Made by a program: the position numbers and the translations under genes. DNA of 64,000 nt from Timaviella obliquedivisa GSE-PSE-MK23-08B (GTDB lineage Bacteria > Cyanobacteriota > Cyanobacteriia > Elainellales > Elainellaceae), in the NCBI GenBank assembly GCA_019358855.1, contig JAHHII010000001.1, positions 434,001 to 498,000 on the forward strand, read 5' to 3'. Below the pieces are notes generated by a model that was not told the DNA's origin, did not search any database, and worked only from the letters and a program-made list of their open reading frames with translations. Every line of letters starts with the position of its first letter. Position 1 is the stretch's first letter. Positions 25,903 to 33,068 of this stretch are shown here, one piece after another.

Positions 25903-27596
25903 GCCCTCCGGCTTTCTATGCCAACGCGAATAAGCGCCGCCACTAGCAGTAGGGGCAGCAACCAATTGCCCCAACGCACATAAAGGGTCTGGGTTTGGCG
26001 ACGGTAGATGGTGTGGGCATGGGTTTCGTAGGTTCTAAAGCCAGAGAGCCATTGAGTTTTACCGTGGGGATCAACGATGCCAGAAAAGCCTGTGTTGGTC
26101 GCCCGGACTGCCCAGCGATCGCTTTCGATTGCCCGCATTACGTCTTGGGCATGGTGTTGTGCCATCATCGTGGCGTTGTAGGGATCGTTGTTGGAAGCGG
26201 TCACAATGAATTGTCCTCCAGCAGCAGCTTGATTACGAAAGATCCAGGGAAATGCGGACTCGTAGCAGATGGCGGCGATCGCTCTGCCCACGGGCGTATC
26301 GAAGTGTTGATTCACTGCTCCAGGCAGCATGGATGAGCCAACAGGTGAGAGGCGATCGATAAATCTCCCTAAAAATGACTCGAAGGGAATGTACTCGCCC
26401 AGGGGAACGAGTTTGATTTTGTCGTAACGACCTATGATGACTCCAGTGCCAGTAATAGAGAACAGGGTTTGTGTTACCCTGCCTGCGCGCATTCCAACAG
26501 TACCGATTAAGGCAGGAACACCCCTATCAAGAATGGCTTGATAGAGAGCGTTTTGACTTTGCCTAGGTCTGCCTAACCAGAGCCAAGGGAGTGACCCTTC
26601 AGGAGTCAGGACGAGATCTACTCCTTGGTCTGCCAGGATTTGATAGCCTTGAGTGTAGCGATCGAGCGAAAGTTTCGTTCCTTCTTCAAAAAGTTTGATG
26701 CGGGTGGGAATGTTGCCTTGAACAATTCCCACCTTGACCGCCGATGCGGGTAATTCGGTGAGAGGCTGACTGTAAAGTGCAAATCCAATCAGATGAAGCG
26801 CCACAAAGAGGGCAACCGGGGAAACGGAGAGCCAGAATCGCTGGGCAGGACTTTGGGAACAACGATGGAGCCAAGCTTCTGCAATTAGTCCATTAACAGC
26901 AACGATCGCCCCAGTCACGGCAGTAGAACCTGAGAGTTGTCCTAAGTGCAAAATTGCCAAGTTGTGAGGACTTTGGGTGAAGGAGAGCGAAGTCCAATCC
27001 AGGGGCCCACAGTTCCATAAAATGCTGAGAGTACACCAAAGCGCTGTTCCTAAAAGAACGCGGGTAAGGGAAGACAGTCCCTTGCGAGTCTCTCGAACTC
27101 GCCTTAACACAAAGCCAAATAACCCTGCCCAAGTTACCCCCAGGGCAGCGCCCCAAAGGGTGATGAACGCCCAAGAAAACCCTGTGATTGCGACACTTGT
27201 TCCCCAAGGTAATCCCATCCAGGTTAATGGATGTAGCCCCCGAATCCAAGCCAATGCTAAACCGTGATACCCTACTCCCCAAACAAAGGGAACCCACAGA
27301 GTCATTCTGCTTGCCTTGTCGCCTGTGCTACCGCTTTCCCCAACCACTAGCACCCACAGCGGAGCCAGAGCAACCCACGCTAAGCCCCACAGATTTGCTG
27401 GAGCAGGGGTTAAACCCATCAAAACTCCGCTGGCAAGAGCGATCGAGAGGGGCAAGAGAGGGCATGATTTGAAGGGTAGTTTAAGGAAAGAAGTTTTTAC
27501 GGAAAGCGGTTGGCTCACAAGAACTCGGAAGAGGTAGGTTGATTTTGGCACGATCGCAGTAAGCTGGTTCAGGATAGGGTACAGAGGGGCACGCAT
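25899..27596 (-). CDS. lnt: Apolipoprotein N-acyltransferase
   Basis: An integral membrane enzyme that adds the third acyl chain to lipoproteins. The N-terminal half has about six membrane segments, starting near LSIALASGVLMGLTPAPANLWGLAW. A nitrilase-like domain follows with the catalytic triad Glu (LTPEGSLPW), Lys (YDKIKLVPLGEYIPF) and Cys (ICYESAFP). A final membrane helix and basic tail follow. The start is uncertain: ATG 27596 overlaps the start of the divergent hydrolase gene, has no ribosome site, and gives about 40-50 extra N-terminal residues. A later GTG/TTG is likely. Confidence 0.93.
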   Translation of the reverse strand: MRAPLYPILNQLTAIVPKSTYLFRVLVSQPLSVKTSFLKLPFKSCPLLPLSIALASGVLMGLTPAPANLWGLAWVALAPLWVLVVGESGSTGDKASRMTLWVPFVWGVGYHGLALAWIRGLHPLTWMGLPWGTSVAITGFSWAFITLWGAALGVTWAGLFGFVLRRVRETRKGLSSLTRVLLGTALWCTLSILWNCGPLDWTSLSFTQSPHNLAILHLGQLSGSTAVTGAIVAVNGLIAEAWLHRCSQSPAQRFWLSVSPVALFVALHLIGFALYSQPLTELPASAVKVGIVQGNIPTRIKLFEEGTKLSLDRYTQGYQILADQGVDLVLTPEGSLPWLWLGRPRQSQNALYQAILDRGVPALIGTVGMRAGRVTQTLFSITGTGVIIGRYDKIKLVPLGEYIPFESFLGRFIDRLSPVGSSMLPGAVNQHFDTPVGRAIAAICYESAFPWIFRNQAAAGGQFIVTASNNDPYNATMMAQHHAQDVMRAIESDRWAVRATNTGFSGIVDPHGKTQWLSGFRTYETHAHTIYRRQTQTLYVRWGNWLLPLLLVAALIRVGIESRRA

Positions 27597-28818
27597 GAAG
27601 CTGAAAAGATGGGCGCGCTGCTTTGCAGATACCGCAAGGGTCTCCACCCTTATTATTATCCTGGGCGGTGCTAGCTGTCGGAAAGAGCGGGCGATCGAGG
27701 CTCCGCCTCTGTCCATTCGTCGTCAAACTCAAGCGACAGCGGCTCAGACCCCGGTTAAAGCCGAAATTTTTTCTGCTCAAGTCAGTAGCCAACTTCGACA
27801 GAATCTTGATCAAAGCCTCTCAAAGGATCTGCCGGGAGCCGTGTTGTATGTGGCAACATCTGATGGGACGTGGATGGACGAAGCAGGGTGGGCAGATATA
27901 GAGAAGCAGAAGCTGATGCAGCCGACCGATCGCTTCCGGATTGCCAGCTTAACCAAAATGTTTGTGGCAGTCGTTTGTTTGCAGTTGGCGGAGGATGGAC
28001 AGTTAGATTTGAGCGATGCGATCGTAGACTGGCTGCCGCAGGAAGTAGGCAGTCGCATCTCTGATAGTAGAGAAATTACCATTCGCCAACTCCTTAACCA
28101 TACCAGTGGCTTACCCGACCCGTATAGTGATGCTTTCAAGCAAGCGGTCATGGCAAACCCTACCCATAAATGGCAAGCCAAAGAAGTTCTGGAATATGCA
28201 GAGGGCAGAGGTGCCGCAACGTCGAGAGGGTCGTTTTTTTACTCTAACACCAATTATTTGCTACTAGAGTTAATTGTGGAGAAGGCGACGGGCAACTCTC
28301 TTTCCACCGAAATTCGGCAACGCATCATAGAGCCGCTGGAACTGAATGACACTTTTATGGAGGCGCATGAACCCATCCCCGGTGGATTTGTTCAGGGCTA
28401 TCAAGATTGGAATGCTGACGGGACTCCTGAAAATGTCACTCAGCCGCTTCTCAATGATGGTTTGGGGTTGGGCGATGGAGGATTGGTTTCGAGTGCTCCT
28501 GATCTTGCCCGGTTCATGCGATCGCTGTTTAGCAATGGGGTGCTGCTGCGCTCTGAAACCCTAGAGAAAATGATGACGCTTGTGCGAAGTGACAAGCGGG
28601 GCGGATATGGGCTAGGCATAACCTACACGCCTACCATTTGGGGAGAAGCTTGGGGGCATACCGGCAAAACGACGGGCTTTGTGTCAGATATCCTGTATTT
28701 GCCTGCTCACGACCTGATTATTGTGGCTTGGACAAATAGTGGCGACAGTCGGCAAACTAACCCATCTGACCTAATTCAGGAGAGCTTACGGATCATTTTG
28801 GACGTAGAGGGTCGCTGA
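27595..28818 (+). CDS. Serine hydrolase of the beta-lactamase (class C/PBP4-like) family, lipoprotein
   Basis: A 407-residue protein. The N-terminus ends LIIILGGASC, a lipobox, so it is probably lipid-anchored. The catalytic domain has SLTK (FRIASLTKMF), YSNTNY as the YxN motif, HTSGLPDPY, and HTGKTTG in place of KTG. A strong Shine-Dalgarno (GAGGGG) precedes ATG 27595. Codons for residues 6-16 (WARCFADTARV) are part of a 32-bp palindromic repeat also found in the M48 gene, so this N-terminus was built from repeat DNA. Physiological substrate unknown; such proteins act on peptidoglycan or D-amino acid esters. Confidence 0.9.
   Translation: MKLKRWARCFADTARVSTLIIILGGASCRKERAIEAPPLSIRRQTQATAAQTPVKAEIFSAQVSSQLRQNLDQSLSKDLPGAVLYVATSDGTWMDEAGWADIEKQKLMQPTDRFRIASLTKMFVAVVCLQLAEDGQLDLSDAIVDWLPQEVGSRISDSREITIRQLLNHTSGLPDPYSDAFKQAVMANPTHKWQAKEVLEYAEGRGAATSRGSFFYSNTNYLLLELIVEKATGNSLSTEIRQRIIEPLELNDTFMEAHEPIPGGFVQGYQDWNADGTPENVTQPLLNDGLGLGDGGLVSSAPDLARFMRSLFSNGVLLRSETLEKMMTLVRSDKRGGYGLGITYTPTIWGEAWGHTGKTTGFVSDILYLPAHDLIIVAWTNSGDSRQTNPSDLIQESLRIILDVEGR
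27611..27642. repeat. 32-bp palindromic dispersed repeat, copy 1
   Basis: 31/32 identical to 33114-33145. It lies in the signal-peptide coding region of the serine hydrolase gene and is translated. The reading frame differs from that used in the M48 gene. Confidence 0.85.
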
Positions 28819-28826
28819 ACGGGTCG

Positions 28827-30062
28827 TTAGATCTGACGACAAATTCCAAAAACAGATGTGTAGCCATGAAGAAAAGTGGTGTTGCCGACAGGGCCAATCT
28901 CGCCGTTACAGAAAAAGCCGCTCAGCGGGACATTCAGATAGCGGGTAAATAGGCGAGAGTCGAAGTTAGGTCGTTTATAAAGTCCTTCGCCTCGTCCTAA
29001 ACAGGCAAACATCAGCGCTCCGGCAGGCGATGAAGATTGATCTTGGTTTTGATAACGTTCTAATAACATCGTTAGATCGTCTTCCGAAGCCTCAGCATCG
29101 CGCAGGTGAAACTGGATGCGTTGACCCGGACGAACGCGATCGCCAATTGCCATTGCTCCGGTTCGAGGATCTACGCCTAGCACGTTACGAATCAGAAAAT
29201 CTCCCTGCTCTAGGGTTTGCTTAAAAGCACTTTGGGCAATGCCAATCGAGAGCGATCGCTGTGCCAGTGCCCGGTCTTCTTCATCCAAACCCTCAAAAAT
29301 CCCTTGCAAAATTTCTAAGGGTGTGTGGGTTTTGCCATAAGCCGACTCTTCCAGCTTCAGCAAAATATTTCGCTCCCCTTCTACTACCTGATAGGGCTGA
29401 CCAATGGGACGACAGCCTTGCGCCACAATCGTTTCCATGACCAAATTGCCGCTGAGTGCCACGCCCACTACGCCCTCACGGTATTGCTTAAAGTCGCAAA
29501 ATAAGCTGCTATGACTACCAGATAAGCCTGCATCTGCTAAGCCACCCACCTTAGCTGCTCCGGCATAGGCAAAATCCAATCCTTGCAGCAACTCATTAGT
29601 ACCTGAGGACATCGGATCACTCAGCAGGATGAAGTGAGGTTGATCTTGTGGGGGTACGCCCATCAACTCGACCCAATCATCTGGCGAACTGTCGGGATCA
29701 GGTAAAACGTCTGTTGAAATATGAAACGTCTGCACTTTAACATCAGGCAAGCGCGCCAAAGTCAGGCTGAGGGCAGCACCATCTTCCACTTCCTGAACGC
29801 TGCCGTGATCATCTATCCCGACAATGCCCCCCCCACAGCAGCCAATGAGAGCGGGCAGGGTCAACTTTTCTTGTAACAATTTTTCTTGTAACAGGGGCAT
29901 CAGACGAGAATATTCACTCGCAAAAGCAGAGGAGATGAAGACCAGCCCCAAGTCTGCGGGAACCCGAAGCAGCTTCTGAGCTTGTTCCACAACATCCTCC
30001 ACTGCTGCCTCTAGGGAGGGGCGGGTTGATAGGGCGTTGACCCACTTCATTGGCTGCGTCAT
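28827..30062 (-). CDS. FIST-domain sensor protein
   Basis: About 411 residues with FIST N and FIST C domains, thought to sense small ligands. Visible blocks: GLVFISSAFASEYSRLMPLL, GCCGGGIVGIDDHGSVQEVEDGAALSLTLA, ILLSDPMSSGTNELLQGLD, GLADAGLSGSHSSLFCD, and VGVALSGNLVMETIVAQGCRPIG, followed by LGVDPRTGAMAIGDRVRPGQRIQFHLRDAEASEDDL and GALMFACLGRGEGLYKRPN. The C-terminal FFCNGEIGPVGNTTFLHGYTSVFGI is the FIST_C hallmark. ATG 30062 is chosen over GTG 30071. No histidine kinase is adjacent. Ligand unknown. Confidence 0.92.
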   Translation of the reverse strand: MTQPMKWVNALSTRPSLEAAVEDVVEQAQKLLRVPADLGLVFISSAFASEYSRLMPLLQEKLLQEKLTLPALIGCCGGGIVGIDDHGSVQEVEDGAALSLTLARLPDVKVQTFHISTDVLPDPDSSPDDWVELMGVPPQDQPHFILLSDPMSSGTNELLQGLDFAYAGAAKVGGLADAGLSGSHSSLFCDFKQYREGVVGVALSGNLVMETIVAQGCRPIGQPYQVVEGERNILLKLEESAYGKTHTPLEILQGIFEGLDEEDRALAQRSLSIGIAQSAFKQTLEQGDFLIRNVLGVDPRTGAMAIGDRVRPGQRIQFHLRDAEASEDDLTMLLERYQNQDQSSSPAGALMFACLGRGEGLYKRPNFDSRLFTRYLNVPLSGFFCNGEIGPVGNTTFLHGYTSVFGICRQI

Positions 30063-30340
30063 GGCTTCCACTTACAAATCGATAGTCTTATTATCCGCTG
30101 TGCTGGATAGGAAGGAGCAGTTCCTTTTGTTCAATCCTGTTATCCAAACCATAGGCTATTTGTGAACTGGGAAGAGCCAAATCTTAAGAAAAAGGTTGCA
30201 ATCAACTCCAATTTTCTGATCTCGTGTCGTAGTAAAGAGGTGAGACAATTTGGCAAGCGCTTTAGGAAAGTCAATACAAATTTGGATGCGCTAACCTAGA
30301 GCTAAAGGCTATGTACATTACGAGCTAAGGCAAGATACCT

Positions 30341-30565
30341 ATGAGCAACGACATTCAAGCAAAAATTGACCAAGAACGCCAGGCAGCACGCGAAGCCTGC
30401 GAAACCAGCGGCCCTGGCTCTGCCGAGTGTGCGGTGGCATGGGACACTGTTGAAGAACTGCAAGCAGAAGCTGCTCACCAAAAGCAGAAGGTTTCTAAGA
30501 ATTCTTTGCAAGAATACTGCGATGATAACCCCGATGCTTTAGAGTGCCGGGTTTACGACAACTAA
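30341..30565 (+). CDS. CP12, Calvin-cycle regulator
   Basis: A 74-residue redox-controlled linker that binds GAPDH and phosphoribulokinase and shuts down the Calvin cycle in the dark. Two Cys pairs are present: EACETSGPGSAEC in the N-terminal half and YCDDNPDALEC near the C-terminus. The central AVAWDTVEELQAEAAHQK matches the CP12 core. The C-terminal RVYDN is the GAPDH-binding tail. Length is typical of the standard stand-alone form. It stands alone with about 280 bp upstream. Confidence 0.93.
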   Translation: MSNDIQAKIDQERQAAREACETSGPGSAECAVAWDTVEELQAEAAHQKQKVSKNSLQEYCDDNPDALECRVYDN

Positions 30566-30600
30566 GCGAATGAGTAAATGAATTAGTAAAAGTGCATCAT

Positions 30601-31047
30601 TTACAGCGGGGTGTCCAACGGGACATCCCGTTCTTGCGATCGCCACCATTGCTTTAGAAACTTGCCCCACTGCACTGCCAATTCTAAGTCTGTGAAGGGA
30701 ATCTCGGTAGGTTTCTCAACATTTAATAGACGAAACGCGATCGCCACTTGACGAGCCTTAATAGGCGGACTTTCTAAATTTGTGGGTTGTCGATCGACAA
30801 CTAAGTAAATAGACTCAACCTGCTGTCGGTTGAAGGTTTGCAAGTCAAGAATGCCCTTCCGGGTCGGTTTGCCCCAGGTTAAATCATCTCCCCTTTGCCC
30901 CAAGACTGAGTAGATATCAAACTTGGCACGGTCAAATTGTTCCGCCCAACCTCGGTAGACTTCCAGCTTTTGATATTCGTTCCAACCTGCCCAGGCAAGT
31001 CCAATAAAAACAGCAAGGAGAGGCAGCCAGAGAAGTCCGCGTGTCAT
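30601..31047 (-). CDS. Unknown membrane-anchored cyanobacterial protein
   Basis: A 148-residue protein with one N-terminal membrane segment (LLWLPLLAVFIGLAWAGW), then a soluble region with FDIYSVLGQRGDDLTWGKPTRKG, IYLVVDRQPTNL and ARQVAIAFRLLN. I do not recognise a named family. It is convergent with CP12 with a 35-bp gap and divergent from the ferrochelatase-like gene. Likely a conserved hypothetical protein. Confidence 0.7.
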   Translation of the reverse strand: MTRGLLWLPLLAVFIGLAWAGWNEYQKLEVYRGWAEQFDRAKFDIYSVLGQRGDDLTWGKPTRKGILDLQTFNRQQVESIYLVVDRQPTNLESPPIKARQVAIAFRLLNVEKPTEIPFTDLELAVQWGKFLKQWWRSQERDVPLDTPL

Positions 31048-31267
31048 AAGAAAATCAGGGAAGAATGAAATTGCTTTTGTTCTGCCTTTAGCATCGCTTG
31101 CTTTTGCACTCTTGAGAACGACATCTTACCTGAGACAGTCATCCAGGCTCAAAGTCTATGCTACAAACTATTTGTTACAGAAATCCTACGATTGAAAAAT
31201 CCCCCTCCCCCGGATAGGGATAATACGTTATTGTCTTTAATGGAAAGGTTACAAGGCTGATCCTCCT

Positions 31268-31285
31268 GATGCGATCGATCGCATC
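31268..31285. promoter_or_regulatory. 18-bp perfect palindrome upstream of the chelatase gene
   Basis: GATGCGATCGATCGCATC is a perfect 18-bp palindrome ending 31 bp before the GTG start at 31317. It contains GCGATCG cores, so it may simply be HIP1-type sequence. Its size and position would also suit a dimeric repressor operator. Confidence 0.35.
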
Positions 31286-31316
31286 TTAAAACACGTACAG
31301 ATTTGAGGTGTAAAGC

Positions 31317-32504
31317 GTGGTTGCTACTCCAGAAAAAATTCAGCAAAATCAAGGCTCGGCAGCCTACGGGGGCGATCGCGTAGCCGTTCTGCTCATGGGC
31401 TATGGCGAAGTCGAAAGCTACGAAGACTTTGCGAACTACAACGAGCAGGCATTAAACCTCCTCACCGCAAAATTTGCGCCCGTGCCTACTTGGATTTATC
31501 CTCCCCTTGCTAAACTGCTGGCAATGTTCGATCTCCACGAATGGAGCCACCAGCATGATCATTTTATTTCTCCCCACAACGCCATTTTTGAAAAACAGCG
31601 GGCAGGCATCGAAAAATGTCTTCAAGAGCGTTGGGGAAATCAAGTTCAGGTTTTCAAAGCTTTCAACTTTTGCGCCCCTTTCTTGCCCCAACAAGTGCTA
31701 GCCGAGATTAAGGCAAAAGGCTTTGACAAACTGCTAATTTACCCGTTGCTAGTCGTCGATTCTATCTTCACAAGCGGTATTGCCGTCGAGCAAGTCAATC
31801 ACGGCTTATCACAGTTGTCTGATGGCGCGGAGCATTGGGTTAAAGGACAACGCTACATTCCCTCGTTCTACAATGAGCCTGCTTACATTGATTTGATGGC
31901 GCGGTTAGTCGAAGAGAAAATTGCCAAAGAACTGGCTGTTGCTCACCTCCCTTCGCAAACTGGCATCGTGTTGATGAACCATGGCTGTCCCCATAAGGCA
32001 AAAGGCTTTACGTCTGGCATTGACGAGAGTCAGGCAATGTACGAGCGCGTTAGAGAGCGTTTAATCAATCGCTATCCTCTAATTTCGGTCGGCTGGTTGA
32101 ACCATCAAACGCCCCTAATTGAATGGACGCAGCCCAACGCAGATCTGGCAGCCAAAAATTTGATGGCGGTAGGCGCAACGGCTCTTGTCTTTATGCCAAT
32201 TGGGTTTGCTACAGAAAACCATGAAACCCTCCTAGATGTGGATCACATCATCCATGGGTTGCGTCGTCAGCGTCCTGATGTAACCTATGTGCAAATGGCT
32301 TGTGTGAACGACCATCCTGAGTTCTTACAAATGGTGGCAGACTGGGCAGAAGACCAGATTTCGGCACTACTGTCAGAGCAGGCTCTGTCAGTGGATCCGG
32401 CGTTGGCTAAAGTTCAAGCTGAAGCCAGTCACAGCCATGACCATCACAGCCACGAGCCTCATAGTCATGACCATCATAGCCACAATCATCCTCATCCCCA
32501 CTAA
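31317..32504 (+). CDS. Ferrochelatase-family metal chelatase with His-rich C-terminus
   Basis: A 395-residue chelatase of the ferrochelatase superfamily. DRVAVLLMGYGEVESYEDF, FNFCAPFLPQQ, LLIYPLLVVDS, VLMNHGCPHKAKGF and VFMPIGFATENHETLLDVDHI match the ferrochelatase core, including the conserved ENHE glutamate. The usual cyanobacterial HemH has a hydrophobic CAB-like helix at its C-terminus. This protein instead ends in about 25 residues dominated by His (S-H-D-H-H units), typical of nickel- or cobalt-handling proteins. It may be a paralog with another metal or tetrapyrrole substrate. GTG start with GAGGT 8 bases upstream. Confidence 0.88.
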   Translation: MVATPEKIQQNQGSAAYGGDRVAVLLMGYGEVESYEDFANYNEQALNLLTAKFAPVPTWIYPPLAKLLAMFDLHEWSHQHDHFISPHNAIFEKQRAGIEKCLQERWGNQVQVFKAFNFCAPFLPQQVLAEIKAKGFDKLLIYPLLVVDSIFTSGIAVEQVNHGLSQLSDGAEHWVKGQRYIPSFYNEPAYIDLMARLVEEKIAKELAVAHLPSQTGIVLMNHGCPHKAKGFTSGIDESQAMYERVRERLINRYPLISVGWLNHQTPLIEWTQPNADLAAKNLMAVGATALVFMPIGFATENHETLLDVDHIIHGLRRQRPDVTYVQMACVNDHPEFLQMVADWAEDQISALLSEQALSVDPALAKVQAEASHSHDHHSHEPHSHDHHSHNHPHPH

Positions 32505-32806
32505 CCAAGTGCCTTAGCGTCAGATTCGCTACCTGACGCTGTGAGGAGTCTGTGAGAAGGACAGTTAAACGCACCGCTAAACAAAAACGCTTCATCAAAC
32601 AAAAAAGGAGAGAACGCTAGGTTCTCTCCTTTTTTGTCTCTGTTTAATGGTGATTGATCGTTGTGCCCGTCAGTTTGATCTTTGAGCCGTCGTCGTAGTG
32701 CCTGTCTTTGCTTTTTGAGTTGCCTTTGCCGAGCGCTGCCGCCTCGTCCTTTGTCGTTTCTTCCTTCGTTGCGGGGAGACTCCCACCGCTTTAGTCGTTG
32801 CGCCAT
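32501..32806 (-). CDS. Small basic unknown protein whose frame runs through a terminator hairpin
   Basis: A 101-codon frame. The first 50 residues are strongly basic (RQRQLKKQRQALRRRLKDQ) and could bind nucleic acid. The start ATG at 32804-32806 has an excellent Shine-Dalgarno, GAGGAGAG, 4 bases upstream. The second half is encoded through a 32-bp hairpin with T-runs (32601-32635) and is unlikely to be conserved, so the gene may have lost its original stop. It overlaps the chelatase stop by 4 bp. I recognise no family. Confidence 0.55.
   Translation of the reverse strand: MAQRLKRWESPRNEGRNDKGRGGSARQRQLKKQRQALRRRLKDQTDGHNDQSPLNRDKKGENLAFSPFLFDEAFLFSGAFNCPSHRLLTASGSESDAKALG
32600..32636. terminator. 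Bidirectional intrinsic terminator
   Basis: The arms AAAAAAGGAGAGAAC (32601-32615) and GTTCTCTCCTTTTTT (32621-32635) are perfectly complementary around a GCTAG loop. It lies 96 bp after the chelatase gene and inside the 3' half of the small minus-strand frame. One of the strongest terminators in the window. Confidence 0.92.
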
Positions 32807-32907
32807 TGAACTCTCCTCAAGTTACCTTACTCTATGCTATCCAAGCTGCCATGGAGGTGAAGATGAAACAGATGTCTCATCCTTATTAATATTACTTGGT
32901 TTGATCA

Positions 32908-32989
32908 TGGGCGGGGAGAGACTCGAACTCTCATATCTTTCGATGCCACATTTTGAGTGTGGTGCGTCTACCAATTCCGCCATCCGCCC
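32908..32989 (-). tRNA. tRNA-Leu(CAA)
   Basis: An 82-nt class II tRNA with a long variable arm. The anticodon stem-loop is CCACA-CTCAAAA-TGTGG, giving anticodon CAA. The D-arm shows GGCGGAATTGGTAGACGC and the T-arm GAGTTCGAGTCTC. The acceptor stem GGGCGGA pairs with CCCGCCC except at the 7/66 position. CCA is not encoded. Confidence 0.92.
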
Positions 32990-33068
32990 TTGGACTCGGC
33001 TGTCCAATTATTATAGGTCATTAAGCACTTTTTATTTCAGATATTAGTCAAAAACTACTGATTGATGC

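Noticed and set aside
26977..27267. Plus-strand frames inside lnt
   Set aside because: Shadow frames opposite clear membrane and nitrilase-type coding sequence.
32430..32500. Short CATxxC repeats at the end of the chelatase gene as a minisatellite
   Set aside because: They are codons of the His-rich tail in the correct frame.
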